From NCBI GenBank assembly GCA_945607565.1, contig CALYZD010000004.1:1-59410 (forward strand): DNA of 59,410 bases, in the 5' to 3' direction. Origin of the DNA: an uncultured Bacteroidales bacterium (lineage in GTDB: Bacteria; Bacteroidota; Bacteroidia; Bacteroidales; Marinilabiliaceae). The notes beneath the pieces were generated by a model, which was not told the DNA's origin, did not search any database, and worked only from the letters and a program-made list of their open reading frames with translations. Position 1 is the stretch's first letter, and every line of letters starts with the position of its first letter. A program made the translations under genes and the position numbers. This document shows, in pieces, positions 7,545 to 16,553 of this stretch.

Positions 7545-8809
7545 TATTGTTCTTCGTAGTCGTAGTCAAAATAATCGTTCAGAAAGGCCTCGACAAACAG
7601 GCGGCCGACCAGCTCGTAGCCGGCGCGGGTGAAGTGGACGCGGTCGGGACGGGCAAGGCCGAGGTCCCTCCAGCGCTGGACGGATCCCAGTCCGCCCATG
7701 ACCTCGAACAGGTCCCAGAAGCCGCTCTGCCACTTGCAGGCCAGCCGTTCAAAGGCGCGCCGTGCCACCTGCCCGTTGGGGTTGACCACGCGCCGGCGCC
7801 TGACGCGGTGGAACGAATCGTTGTTGCTCACGAACATCAGCGCGCAGTCGGGAGCCACGCGGCGGATGCGGGCGATGAGCGAGTCGTAGTCGGCGCAGAG
7901 CAGCGAGTCGGTGAAGTTGGGCCCTGTGGCGTCGTTGATGCCCACGGCCATCACAAAGAGGTCGGGGCGGAGCAGCGCCAGCTCGCGCTCGAAATATTCG
8001 CAGCCCAGATACGACGGCACCGACGCTCCGTTGACGCCGATGGAATGGTAGACGAGGCCGGGCTCCTGATTGTCTGGCACGAAGCCGCGCAGGCAGAACG
8101 TGTCGGGGCGGTCGGGCGAGTCGAAGCAGAGCGTCATCCTGAACGAGTCGACCGGCCGGCCCAGCTCGAAGACGAAGCCGAGCCGGGTGGAGTCGGGCCG
8201 GAGAGTGAGCGTGTCGCCCAGCACGATGCGCGGCCTGACGCCGCCATGGAGCGACGAGCCGAGAACGGTCAGCGTGGTGGCCTGCCAGCGTCGGGTGGAG
8301 TCGGCATTGAGGCTGATGCTGACGGAGGCCGTGGTGTCGGCCGTGCTGGCCATGATGCCGGCCACGCCGAGCGGGCGCTCGAACTGCCGCTTGGCGTTGC
8401 GTGCGCCCTGCCAGCGGCCGGTGTGCCACGCGCGGTAGTTGGCCGGATTGTTGGTGCCGGCGGTCTCGAACGGGAAGATGAGCCCGCGGGGCGGCCGCAG
8501 GGTGCCGTTGAGCGAGTCGAGGTGGCGGCGGATGACGTTGGTGTAGATGTCGGCCTGGACGTGCGAGCCGCCCAGATGCACCACGTTGACGCGCCCCGTC
8601 TCGAAGAGCAGAACCGAATCGAGCTTCTGGTAGAAGATGCGCGACTGGCGCGAGCGGCCGCACGGCTTCAGGACCACGTTGAGCGAATCGCGGATGGGCA
8701 CAAGCGTGTCGTGCTCGACGGCCGCGCTCATCTGCGACAGCGCCAGCAGCGCCGCCACAAGCAGCCGCGGCAGTTCAGTCGCATGCCTGATGATTGTTGC
8801 CGGAGACAT
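7544..8809 (-). CDS. SGNH/GDSL hydrolase-like protein, exported (second of two)
   Basis: The product has 421 residues with an N-terminal signal segment (LPRLLVAALLALSQMSAA). SGNH blocks are visible: NVVHLGGSHVQADIY (block I, GGS in place of the usual GDS), VMAVGINDAT (block III, GxND) and DRVHFTRAGYELV (block V, the DxxH catalytic pair). Between blocks I and III lies an inserted beta-rich region, as in AlgX/AlgJ-like or PatB-like O-acetyltransferase partners. The start lies 35 nt inside the preceding SGNH gene and the stop overlaps the MBOAT start by 1 nt, so the three proteins are probably made together. An acyl-transfer or esterase role on an exported glycan is inferred. Confidence 0.8.
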   Translation of the reverse strand: MSPATIIRHATELPRLLVAALLALSQMSAAVEHDTLVPIRDSLNVVLKPCGRSRQSRIFYQKLDSVLLFETGRVNVVHLGGSHVQADIYTNVIRRHLDSLNGTLRPPRGLIFPFETAGTNNPANYRAWHTGRWQGARNAKRQFERPLGVAGIMASTADTTASVSISLNADSTRRWQATTLTVLGSSLHGGVRPRIVLGDTLTLRPDSTRLGFVFELGRPVDSFRMTLCFDSPDRPDTFCLRGFVPDNQEPGLVYHSIGVNGASVPSYLGCEYFERELALLRPDLFVMAVGINDATGPNFTDSLLCADYDSLIARIRRVAPDCALMFVSNNDSFHRVRRRRVVNPNGQVARRAFERLACKWQSGFWDLFEVMGGLGSVQRWRDLGLARPDRVHFTRAGYELVGRLFVEAFLNDYFDYDYEEQ

Positions 8810-10214
8810 TTTTGAGCGATTTATAGTCGTAATACATCATTAGCGTCTGCCACAGGACGTCGGCTATGCGGGCCGCGCCCTTGGAGGTGAAGTGAATATA
8901 GTCCGGCGCGGCCCAGGCCGGCTTGTTGTCGACCCACACGGGCATCGAGTTGCGGCCGCCCATCACCTCGTACATGTTCCAGAAGGCGGCGCCGCCTTCG
9001 AGCGTCACTTCGCGCATCCGGTCAATCAGCGGTTCGAGGAGCGGATGCGTCTGCAGCTCGCCGTCGACCTTGACCGACATGTCGGCCGGGCCGATGACGA
9101 GGATGGTGGCCTCGGGGCAGAGCCTGTGCATCAGGTCTATCTGGCGGCCGAAGCCCTGGCAGTAGCGCTCCACGTCGGCCGTGTCGGAGAGGATGGGCAG
9201 GGCGTTGCCGCCAAACTCGAGTATGAGCATCCCGACGTCGAAGCAGTCGAACATGGAGCGGAGGTTTTCGGCGTCCATGCGGGTGAAGAACGTTCCGTCG
9301 CTGCCGCGCAGCGGGACGTTGGTCAGCGACACGCCCCGGCCCACGTCAATCGACAGGCCGTAGATTTCGGCGCGTCCGCAAAGGTCGATGTCGAAGCGGG
9401 TAGCAGGCCGGTCCCAGCTCCACGTCATGGTCTGGAGGCGGGTGGCGGTGCCCAGGCTGCGCCGGCCCATGCTGCCGGCGTCGGTGGTCAGATGCGCCCG
9501 GAGCGAGCTGTCGACGCATCCGGCAAAAAGCGTGACGTGCCTGAAGCCGCGCCCGTGGCGGGTGGCGAACGAGAGCCGGACGGTGTCGGACGGGCTGTCG
9601 AAGGCCACCTGCTGGGCCACCACGCCGTAGCGGCGGGTGGGAGAGCGCCGTCCCATCATTCCGCCGCCGAAGAACGAGGTCAGAGTGTCGGAGGCCGTCT
9701 GCACGAATCCGGCCTGCGGGATGAGCTGCACGGCCGGGACCACGCCGGGCCCGTTGCCGCCGAAGCGTGACTGGAGCCGCCGGCGCAGGCTGCCCGAAAT
9801 GCGGTCGCCCTCGATCTGCGAATCGCCGTAGTGGAAGATGTCGACGGGGCGGGTGCGGGCGTTGTCGAGGCGGTCGAAGAAGGCGTCGAAGAAGGCGTGG
9901 TCGTTGCCGGGGCACGAGATGCGCGCCGGGCTGCGTTCGAAAAAGTCGGTGTAGTAGCGCAGGGTGTCGGCTTCGCGGAGCGAGTCGGCAAGGGCGGCCG
10001 AGTCGGCGTGGGCGTGCATCGTCGCTTCGACCTCGCGCAGGCGGTCTGCGGCCGTGGCTCCGCTCCGGTGCGACGGGCCGAGCGCGCGCTGCGGCGACGC
10101 GAAGCGCAGTGTCAGGCCGCACACCTCGATGCCGGGCTGCGGGTAGAAGACGCTGAGGCAGGCCAGCAGCGCGAACACCATGACGATGAAGAGCAAGATT
10201 CGCGCCGGTCTCAT
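8775..10214 (-). CDS. SGNH/GDSL hydrolase-like membrane-anchored protein (first of two)
   Basis: The product has 479 residues. The reading frame is open far upstream inside dnaE, but the ATG at 10214 opens a membrane anchor (ILLFIVMVFALLACLSVFY) and overlaps the dnaE stop as ATGA, so that start is chosen. SGNH blocks are FHYGDSQIEGDRI (block I with the Ser nucleophile), ILEFGGNALP (block III GxN) and DYIHFTSKGAARI (block V DxxH). Both this protein and its downstream neighbour also carry a WxMYEVMGG / WDLFEVMGG segment before block V, showing they are paralogues. The role is probably terminal O-acylation with the MBOAT protein; the substrate is unknown. Confidence 0.8.
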   Translation of the reverse strand: MRPARILLFIVMVFALLACLSVFYPQPGIEVCGLTLRFASPQRALGPSHRSGATAADRLREVEATMHAHADSAALADSLREADTLRYYTDFFERSPARISCPGNDHAFFDAFFDRLDNARTRPVDIFHYGDSQIEGDRISGSLRRRLQSRFGGNGPGVVPAVQLIPQAGFVQTASDTLTSFFGGGMMGRRSPTRRYGVVAQQVAFDSPSDTVRLSFATRHGRGFRHVTLFAGCVDSSLRAHLTTDAGSMGRRSLGTATRLQTMTWSWDRPATRFDIDLCGRAEIYGLSIDVGRGVSLTNVPLRGSDGTFFTRMDAENLRSMFDCFDVGMLILEFGGNALPILSDTADVERYCQGFGRQIDLMHRLCPEATILVIGPADMSVKVDGELQTHPLLEPLIDRMREVTLEGGAAFWNMYEVMGGRNSMPVWVDNKPAWAAPDYIHFTSKGAARIADVLWQTLMMYYDYKSLKNVSGNNHQACD

Positions 10215-13200
10215 CGTTCCACTTTCATTTCGACCGCCGGCGTGGCGTCCACAAAGTTGAGCATCGCGCTCATCGCCTCGCCCGACATGTTGACCATGAC
10301 GTTGCGCGAGAGCAGCACGACGCTGTAGTTCCTGCGCGCGTCGGTCACCACGAATTTCAGCTGGGCCGGAGTGCCGGCGGCCGGTTGGGGGCAGTTTCTG
10401 AGCTGATAGACCAAGCCCGAAATGTCGGCCACGAGCTCGTTGCTGATGTCCTGATTGTCGACGCACATCATGATGGAGCGGATGCGGGCGGACGTGCGCA
10501 GATCTTCGAGATAGGTGATGCCGGTCACGCGGCGCTTGGGCGCGCTGTCGGCCTTCCACGCGTTGGCGCGCACCTGCCCGCTGACGGCTATGAAGGTCTG
10601 GTTGACGGCATACTGGCCGAACTTGACATAGTCGTCGCCGTAGAGGAAGAAGTCTACCGAACCCGAATCGTCTTCGAGCGTCAGCACCGAGAACGGCTTG
10701 CCCTCGCGCGAGGTGCCGTTGCGCGCTCCCACCACCATGCCGCCCACGGTGAAGGTCTTGTCTATCAGGTTGGGAAGCTCGGAGTCCACAATGTCCTTGC
10801 ACTTGGTGTTGACAATGTAGCGCAGCTCGAACTTGAACCTTTCGAGCGGATGCGACGACAGATAGATGCCCACCAGCTCGCGCTCGCGGTTGAGGCGCTC
10901 AAGGTCGCTCCACATGTTGATGGGCATCGGCATTTCGGGCCGGGTGATGGCTATGCCGCCCACGTCGCCGAAGAGCGAGTTGGCCGACTCGTTCCTGTCC
11001 TGCTGGAAGCGCTGTCCGTAGCGCATCAGCATTTCGCTGCCGGTCTCGCCCTTGGCGTTGGGCGCGAAGAACTGTTCGCGCTTGACGTTCAGGCTGTCGA
11101 AGGCGCCGGCCAGGGCCAGACTCTCGATGGTCTTGCGGTTGCAGGCCGACAGGTTGACGCGCTCGGCAAAATCGTAGATGTCCTTGAACTCGCCGTGGGC
11201 GTCGCGCTCGCTGATGATGGCCTCGACGGCCGCCTCGCCCACGCCCTTGACGCCGCCCAGGCCGAAGAGGATGGTGTCGTTCTTGACCGCGAAGTCCTTA
11301 TCCGAGCCGTTGATGTCGGGGCCTTTGACGATTATCTTCATCGACTTGCATTCGTCCATGAACTTGGTCACGTCGGTTATGTTGTCCTTGTTGCGCGTCA
11401 GGTTGGCGGCCATGAACTCGGCCGGATAGTTGGCTTTGAGGTATGCCGTCTGGAAAGCCACCCACGAGTAGCACGTGGCGTGCGACTTGTTGAAGGCGTA
11501 GGAGGCGAATTTCTCCCAGTCGCCCCAGATCTTCTCGAGCACCTTGCCGTCGTGGCCGTTGCGCTCGCCGCCGCTGATGAACTTGGGCTTCATCTTGTCG
11601 AGCACGGCGCGCTGCTTCTTGCCCATGGCCTTTCGGAGCGCGTCCGACTCGCCTCGGGTGAAGTCGGCCAGCAGTCGGCTCAGCAGCATGACCTGCTCCT
11701 GATAGACGGTCACTCCGTAGGTGTCCTTCAGATATTTCTCCATGCACGGAATGTCGTAAACGATGGGCTCAAGGCCCTTTTTGCGGGCGATGAATTTCGG
11801 GATGTAGTCCATCGGGCCGGGGCGGTAGAGGGCGTTCATGGCTATCAGGTCCTCGAAGGTGCTGGGCTGCAGCTCGCGCAGATATTTCTGCATGCCGGGC
11901 GACTCGAACTGGAACGTGCCGATGGTCTGGCCCTTGCAGTAGAGCTCGTAGGTCTTGGGGTCGTCTATCGGTATGGCGTCGATGTCGAGGTCGATGCCCC
12001 GGGTCTTCTTGATGTTGCTCAGAGCCTCCTTGATGATGCTCAGCGTCTTGAGGCCGAGGAAGTCCATCTTTATCAGCCCCACCGATTCGATGACGTGGCC
12101 GTCATACTGCGTCACCATCACGTCCTCGTCGGTCACCTTGTCGTGCACGGTGCTCAGGGGCGCGAAGTTGGTCAGGTCGTCGGCGCCGATGATGACGCCG
12201 CAGGCGTGGATGCCCGTCTGCCTGATGGTGTTCTCGAGCTCCGAAGCGTATTCGAGCATCGACGACACGTTGGCGTCATCGCTGTGCAGGGCGTCGCGCA
12301 GCTCGGGCACATATTTGAAGCACTCGGTCAGCGTGACCTTGGGCGTCTTGCTCTTCGAATCGCGGAACGGCTTGTTCTCGACGGGGTCGATGAAGTCGTC
12401 GAACTTGTCGGGCACGTAGCCTTTGAGCTGATTGACGGTTGGCAACGGCACGTTCTGCACGCGCCCCACGTCGGCTATGCTCGACTTGGTGGCCATGGTG
12501 CCGTAGGTTATGATGTGCGCCACGCGCTCCTTGCCATATTTCTTGGTGACCCACCGCAGCACTTCGGCGCGCCCGTCGTCGTCGAAGTCGACGTCGATAT
12601 CGGGCAGCGAGATGCGGTCGGGGTTCAGGAAGCGTTCGAACAGGAGGTCGTATTTGAGCGGGTCGACGTCGGTGATTTTCAGGCAGTAGGCCACCACCGA
12701 GCCGGCCGCCGAGCCGCGCCCTGGGCCCACCGACACGCCCAGCTCTTCGCGCGCGGCGCGGATGTAGTCCTGGACTATCAGGAAGTAACCGGGGAAACCC
12801 ATCGTCTTCATTATATGGAGCTCGAACACGATGCGCTCGTGCTGCTCGTCGGTCAGCGTCTTGCCATAGCGGCGCTCGGCTCCCTCCCACGCCAGCTTCG
12901 ACAGATAGTCGGCCTCGAGCTTGATGCGGTAGAGCTTGTCGTATCCGCCCAGCTTGCCTATTTTGGCCTCGGCGTCCTCGCGGCTCATCACCACCTCGCC
13001 CTTCTCGTTGCGCGTGAACTCGTTGAAGAGATCCTCTTCGGTATATTTTTGGCGATACTGCTCTTCGGTGCCGAAGTCTTCGGGAATCTCGTACATCGGC
13101 ATTATCGGCCCCGACTCTATCGAATACGTCTCGACCTTGTCGACCACCTCCTGCGTGTTGGCGATGGCTTCGGGATAGTCAGCAAAGATGGCGGCCATCT

Positions 13201-14131
13201 CGTCGGGCGACTTGAGCCACTCCTGCTTGGTGTAGTGCATTCGGTCGGTGTCAGACACGTATTTGCCGGTGCTCAGGCAGATGAGGCGGTCGTGGGCCTC
13301 GCCGTGCTCCTCCTTCACAAAGTGGACGTCGTTGGTGGCAATCAGCTTGGTGCCAGTGCGCCGCGCCAGCTCCACAAGGTGCGGGATGACCTGCTGCTGG
13401 CGCTCGTAGACCGTGGTGTCGGCGTTGGGCTTGTCAGTCCTGTGACGCTGGAGCTCGATGTAATAGTCGTCGCCGAAGATGCTCTTGAACCAGCGCACCG
13501 ACTGCTCGGCCTCGTCCATCCGGTTGCCGATGATGAGCTGCGGCAGCTCGCCGCCGAGGCAGGCCGAACTGACAATCAGCCCCTCGTGATACTTCTCGAG
13601 CTCCACCTTGTCGATTCGCGGACGGCCGTAGAAACCGTCGATCCACGACTTGGAAACCAGCTTGCACAGATTCTGATAACCCTTCTTGTTCTTGGCCAGC
13701 AGGATAAGGTGCCAGCCGCTGCGGTCCACAATCTGCTCGCGGCCGTTCTCGGGGTTGCGCATCTTGACGTCCTTGTCCTTGTCGTAGAGCGTGCGCCGCG
13801 CGCAGTAGGCCTCGACGCCGAAAATCGGCTTGAAGAACGTGCCCTTCAGACGCTCGATCTCGGCCTTGGCCGCAGCCCGGACGTCGTCGGTGGAAGCCTC
13901 GTCGGCAACTATGGCCTCCTGCTCGCCGATGGCTTTCTTGACGCCCGAATTGACCGAATTGGCACAGTCGAACAGTTCCTTGATTCCGAACATGTTGCCG
14001 TGGTCAGTCAGCGCGAGCGAATACATCCCGTTGCTGATGGCATGCTTGATGAGCTCGTTGATTTTCGACATTCCGTCGAGAATCGAATAGTGCGAATGGA
14101 CGTGTAGGTGAGTAAATTTAGTCGTCGACAT
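10211..14131 (-). CDS. dnaE: DNA polymerase III alpha subunit
   Basis: This is the replicative polymerase, 1306 residues from the ATG at 14131 (MSTTKFTHLHVHSHYSILDG). An ATG eight codons upstream is also possible. The N-terminal PHP domain keeps HLHVHSHYS and TDHGNMFG. The polymerase core shows GPGRGSAAGSVVAYCLKITD and the catalytic aspartates in LPDIDVDFDDDGRAEVL, followed by MDFLGLKTL and the YNKSHA-like AFNKSHATCYSWVAF. Near the C-terminus are the helix-hairpin-helix and OB-fold regions (VGGMVVGARNG...FSVLTLEDDSGSVDFFLYGDDY). Length and layout fit the DnaE1 type. It heads an overlapping series with two SGNH genes and an MBOAT gene, an unusual partnership. A possible -7 element (TATCTTCG on the minus strand, near 14165) lies upstream. 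Confidence 0.97.
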   Translation of the reverse strand: MSTTKFTHLHVHSHYSILDGMSKINELIKHAISNGMYSLALTDHGNMFGIKELFDCANSVNSGVKKAIGEQEAIVADEASTDDVRAAAKAEIERLKGTFFKPIFGVEAYCARRTLYDKDKDVKMRNPENGREQIVDRSGWHLILLAKNKKGYQNLCKLVSKSWIDGFYGRPRIDKVELEKYHEGLIVSSACLGGELPQLIIGNRMDEAEQSVRWFKSIFGDDYYIELQRHRTDKPNADTTVYERQQQVIPHLVELARRTGTKLIATNDVHFVKEEHGEAHDRLICLSTGKYVSDTDRMHYTKQEWLKSPDEMAAIFADYPEAIANTQEVVDKVETYSIESGPIMPMYEIPEDFGTEEQYRQKYTEEDLFNEFTRNEKGEVVMSREDAEAKIGKLGGYDKLYRIKLEADYLSKLAWEGAERRYGKTLTDEQHERIVFELHIMKTMGFPGYFLIVQDYIRAAREELGVSVGPGRGSAAGSVVAYCLKITDVDPLKYDLLFERFLNPDRISLPDIDVDFDDDGRAEVLRWVTKKYGKERVAHIITYGTMATKSSIADVGRVQNVPLPTVNQLKGYVPDKFDDFIDPVENKPFRDSKSKTPKVTLTECFKYVPELRDALHSDDANVSSMLEYASELENTIRQTGIHACGVIIGADDLTNFAPLSTVHDKVTDEDVMVTQYDGHVIESVGLIKMDFLGLKTLSIIKEALSNIKKTRGIDLDIDAIPIDDPKTYELYCKGQTIGTFQFESPGMQKYLRELQPSTFEDLIAMNALYRPGPMDYIPKFIARKKGLEPIVYDIPCMEKYLKDTYGVTVYQEQVMLLSRLLADFTRGESDALRKAMGKKQRAVLDKMKPKFISGGERNGHDGKVLEKIWGDWEKFASYAFNKSHATCYSWVAFQTAYLKANYPAEFMAANLTRNKDNITDVTKFMDECKSMKIIVKGPDINGSDKDFAVKNDTILFGLGGVKGVGEAAVEAIISERDAHGEFKDIYDFAERVNLSACNRKTIESLALAGAFDSLNVKREQFFAPNAKGETGSEMLMRYGQRFQQDRNESANSLFGDVGGIAITRPEMPMPINMWSDLERLNRERELVGIYLSSHPLERFKFELRYIVNTKCKDIVDSELPNLIDKTFTVGGMVVGARNGTSREGKPFSVLTLEDDSGSVDFFLYGDDYVKFGQYAVNQTFIAVSGQVRANAWKADSAPKRRVTGITYLEDLRTSARIRSIMMCVDNQDISNELVADISGLVYQLRNCPQPAAGTPAQLKFVVTDARRNYSVVLLSRNVMVNMSGEAMSAMLNFVDATPAVEMKVER

Positions 14132-14333
14132 GAGCGATTGTTGCTTTGTAACCAATCGGCGAAGATAGGGCTAAATTCGTGAACAACCGATAGCCCGAAA
14201 GGCATTTTACCGGCTGGCGTCGCGGCTGCAGGCTGCATTGTCCGCCTCCGTTAAAATCGGTGCGGCTGCGCGATGAAAAAAGATGTGCGTCAGAGTTGTG
14301 TCAGGACGCTTTTTTCGATATATTCGCCACATT

Positions 14334-14684
14334 ATGAAACGGATAGCCGAAATATTAGCAGTCTGCCTCGTCGCCGTTGCGGCATTGCTGGGCGCCGAGT
14401 GCCTGACGCCGCAGTCGGTGCCCGACGCCGCCCTGCCCGACGACCTCCCGGAGACGTGCTTCGTGGCCGACGACTGCGCCACGCCGGCGGCCATGGCTCC
14501 GCAGAGCAGCTTCCATTTCAACACGCCCGCCAAGACCGTCCACCACACCGGCATGACGATGGCGCTCAGGCACTCCGAATCCGCACGCAGCAGCCACTGC
14601 CGCACGCAGCGAAGCCACACACTTAACATCACGATAAGTTTCCCGACCTTCAGACGCGACATTCCGTTCCGCTGGTTCACATAG
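14334..14684 (+). CDS. Small exported hypothetical protein
   Basis: The product has 116 residues. The N-terminus (MKRIAEILAVCLVAVAALLG) is a clear signal peptide, followed by AEC, which could be an imperfect lipobox. The rest is low in hydrophobics, contains several His and Cys residues, and ends in a basic segment (TFRRDIPFRWFT). No family is recognised. It is the first gene of a short plus-strand group and stands divergent to dnaE. A Bacteroidota-like -7 (TATATTCG) lies 17 nt upstream of the ATG. The opposite strand is also open across this stretch, so the call rests on the signal peptide and promoter. Confidence 0.5.
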   Translation: MKRIAEILAVCLVAVAALLGAECLTPQSVPDAALPDDLPETCFVADDCATPAAMAPQSSFHFNTPAKTVHHTGMTMALRHSESARSSHCRTQRSHTLNITISFPTFRRDIPFRWFT

Positions 14685-14822
14685 TTTTGGTTCCCGACTC
14701 TGCCCGCCGCCGTGCGCGGCAAAGGCGACCGGCCACTCCCGCGCAGGAGTTCGGCCCGGGCAGACCATGGCCTTGCGCCACGTCTGCAATCATTTCATAA
14801 TCAAACCAAAACACACTGCAAC

Positions 14823-15281
14823 ATGGACATTTCAGCAATCATAATAACGGTCATCATCGTCGCAATGACAGTGATGCCGATAGTGGGCCTGCAGCACATC
14901 AACAGCAGGAAAATTGCAAAGACACGCGAGCGTTTCGAAAAGACATGCTCCGAAATCAACATAAAACTCGACCTCTGCGACGCCTGGGACGGCCGCATCA
15001 TCGGCATCGACCGCAAGAACAAGGTCGTGTGCATGTCCGCCGTCACCGACAGCATCGAGCCCGACATCATCCGGCTCGCCGACTTCGACTCGTGCACGTG
15101 CCAGCAGAAGACCGAACACAACCGGCTGCACGAGGTCTGTCTGCACATCAGCAGCAAGAACAACCGCAGCCGCGACATCCCGTTTTTCGAGTTCGGCAAG
15201 CAAGTGATTGTGGACAAAGAGATTGAACTGGCCCGAAAGTGGCAAAAAATCATTTCGGAAGAGCTAAAAAAATGCGTATAG
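14823..15281 (+). CDS. Single-pass membrane hypothetical protein
   Basis: The product has 152 residues from the ATG at 14823. An ATG 37 codons upstream would prefix an implausible Arg-rich stretch. An N-terminal membrane helix (IIITVIIVAMTVMPIVGL) is followed by a cytoplasmic-type domain with ICDAWDGRIIGIDRKNKVV-like strands, CTCQQ, and a C-terminal helix. The central pattern resembles small Bacteroidales proteins in which a residue-conversion motif (GIDRKNK) follows an anchored helix, but no named family is certain. It ends 95 nt before rpsP, which has its own promoter element. Confidence 0.6.
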   Translation: MDISAIIITVIIVAMTVMPIVGLQHINSRKIAKTRERFEKTCSEINIKLDLCDAWDGRIIGIDRKNKVVCMSAVTDSIEPDIIRLADFDSCTCQQKTEHNRLHEVCLHISSKNNRSRDIPFFEFGKQVIVDKEIELARKWQKIISEELKKCV

Positions 15282-15306
15282 AGTGATTTCGAGAGGCAAA
15301 AAGCAT

Positions 15307-15314
15307 TATCTTTG
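15307..15314 (+). promoter_or_regulatory. -7 element of the rpsP promoter
   Basis: TATCTTTG matches the TAnnTTTG consensus exactly, 62 nt upstream of the rpsP ATG. A TTTCG about 16-20 nt further upstream could serve as the -33 element. The 5' untranslated region would be about 55 nt and AT-rich. Confidence 0.5.
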
Positions 15315-15376
15315 CGCCCGAAATCAAAAGTAGGTTGATTTAATTTAATTTTCTAAAAACTTAAAAAGGTCCTATA

Positions 15377-15934
15377 ATGGCTGTAAAAATCAGACTCGCA
15401 AGACACGGACGTAAAGGTTTTGCTTACTACCACGTTGTGGTAGCAGATAGCAGGGCGCCACGAGATGGCAGGTTCATTGAAAAGATTGGTTCGTACAATC
15501 CCAACACGAATCCTGCTACTATTGAAGTCAACTCAGACAGAGCCCTTTATTGGCTTGGCTGTGGTGCTCAACCTACCGACACATGTCGTAGCCTTCTCTC
15601 CAAGAAAGGTGTATTGTTGAAGAAGCACCTGCTCGAAGGTGTGAAGAAAGGCGCATTCGACGAAGCCAAAGCCGAGGAGAAATTCCAGGCTTGGGTGGCA
15701 GCAAAAGCTAAGGTCGAGGCCGAAAAGAGCGCAAAAGCCGCTTCGGCCAAAGAAGAAGCCAAGAAAGCCAAGCTGGCTGCCGAAATTAAAGTTAATGAAG
15801 AAAGAGCTGAAGCACTGGCTAAGAAAAAGGCTGAAGCAGAAGCCGCCAAGGCTGCTGAAGAAGCTGCAAAAGCCGCTGCCGAAACTCCGGCAGAAGAGGC
15901 TGCTCCGGCAACGGAAGAAGCTGCTGCCGAATAA
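15377..15934 (+). CDS. rpsP: 30S ribosomal protein S16, extended C-terminus
   Basis: S16 is an assembly protein of the small ribosomal subunit. The first 80 or so residues are the conserved S16 fold: [40 protein letters not shown] and [20 protein letters not shown]. The protein continues to 185 residues with a tail made almost wholly of Ala, Lys and Glu, predicted to be helical or disordered. Such tails are usual in Bacteroidota S16 and absent from E. coli S16 (82 residues). It is monocistronic here, with its own promoter and terminator. Confidence 0.97.
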   Translation: MAVKIRLARHGRKGFAYYHVVVADSRAPRDGRFIEKIGSYNPNTNPATIEVNSDRALYWLGCGAQPTDTCRSLLSKKGVLLKKHLLEGVKKGAFDEAKAEEKFQAWVAAKAKVEAEKSAKAASAKEEAKKAKLAAEIKVNEERAEALAKKKAEAEAAKAAEEAAKAAAETPAEEAAPATEEAAAE

Positions 15935-15964
15935 GCGGATTTATCTTTATTACACAATAGAAGA

Positions 15965-15988
15965 GCCGATGTCTGCAAAGACGTCGGC
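15965..15988 (+). terminator. rpsP terminator
   Basis: The arms GCCGATGTCT and AGACGTCGGC flank a GCAA tetraloop and are followed by TTTTCTGTTT. The strong stem plus U-run, 30 nt after the rpsP stop, indicates an intrinsic terminator. The convergent hypothetical gene ends at 16020. Confidence 0.85.
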
Positions 15989-16019
15989 TTTTCTGTTTCG
16001 TTTTTGTCCGGGCCGATGC

Positions 16020-16553
16020 TCACCTGCCCAGCACGAAGCCGCACAGCGTCCGGCTGTCGGCGGCGGGCTCGCCGAAATGCTCGCGCGCACGGAGCAATGC
16101 CGAGATGCGCGCCGACACCGCCGCGTCGGCCGCAACCACGTCGAGCATGGCCGGCGAACCGAGTTTCCAGAGATCGGAAATTATTCTTGCGCGGAGCCAA
16201 TGCCCGGCAACTCCGGAGGACACCGGGCCGCCCGTTATCCTCATCATGAAAAAGCCGGCAAAAGCCCTCTCGGCCGCCACACGCGCGGCTATGGCCGGCA
16301 GCGCGAATGTGGCGAAGTCGATGCAGCGCAGGTCGTCGGCATAGAAAGTCAGCTCGCCGCCACTGCCCGAGGCCGGCAGCAAGGCCAAGGCTGCGTCAAG
16401 TCGGACGCCGGAAAAGTCGGCACCGGAAGCCGTTCCGGGCAGGCCGAGGCGCGCCACTTCCTGGCCGTCGGCACTCAGAATGCTGAGGCCCGGCTCGATG
16501 GGCTCGGGCGTTGCGTTGTGACGATTATCTTTTGCCATCTCTCTGTGTTTCAT
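16020..16553 (-). CDS. Hypothetical protein coupled to the Wzi-like gene
   Basis: The product has 177 residues. The start at 16553 overlaps the stop of the upstream Wzi-like gene as ATGA; a second ATG five codons in is also possible. There is no signal peptide or membrane helix. The sequence is rich in Ala, Gly and Leu and contains SGGELTFYADDLRCIDFATF and a C-terminal helical part with SARISALLRAREHFGEPAA. I recognise no family. The tight coupling suggests a function tied to the outer-membrane protein before it, or simply a shared transcript. Confidence 0.6.
   Translation of the reverse strand: MKHREMAKDNRHNATPEPIEPGLSILSADGQEVARLGLPGTASGADFSGVRLDAALALLPASGSGGELTFYADDLRCIDFATFALPAIAARVAAERAFAGFFMMRITGGPVSSGVAGHWLRARIISDLWKLGSPAMLDVVAADAAVSARISALLRAREHFGEPAADSRTLCGFVLGR

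Noticed and set aside
10385-14107. A 1240-codon open frame on the plus strand opposite dnaE
   Set aside because: It is a mirror of GC-rich dnaE codons. Its translation is a low-complexity mix without any motif, and dnaE is certain on the other strand. Similar long antisense frames opposite the MBOAT, SGNH and leu genes were rejected for the same reason.
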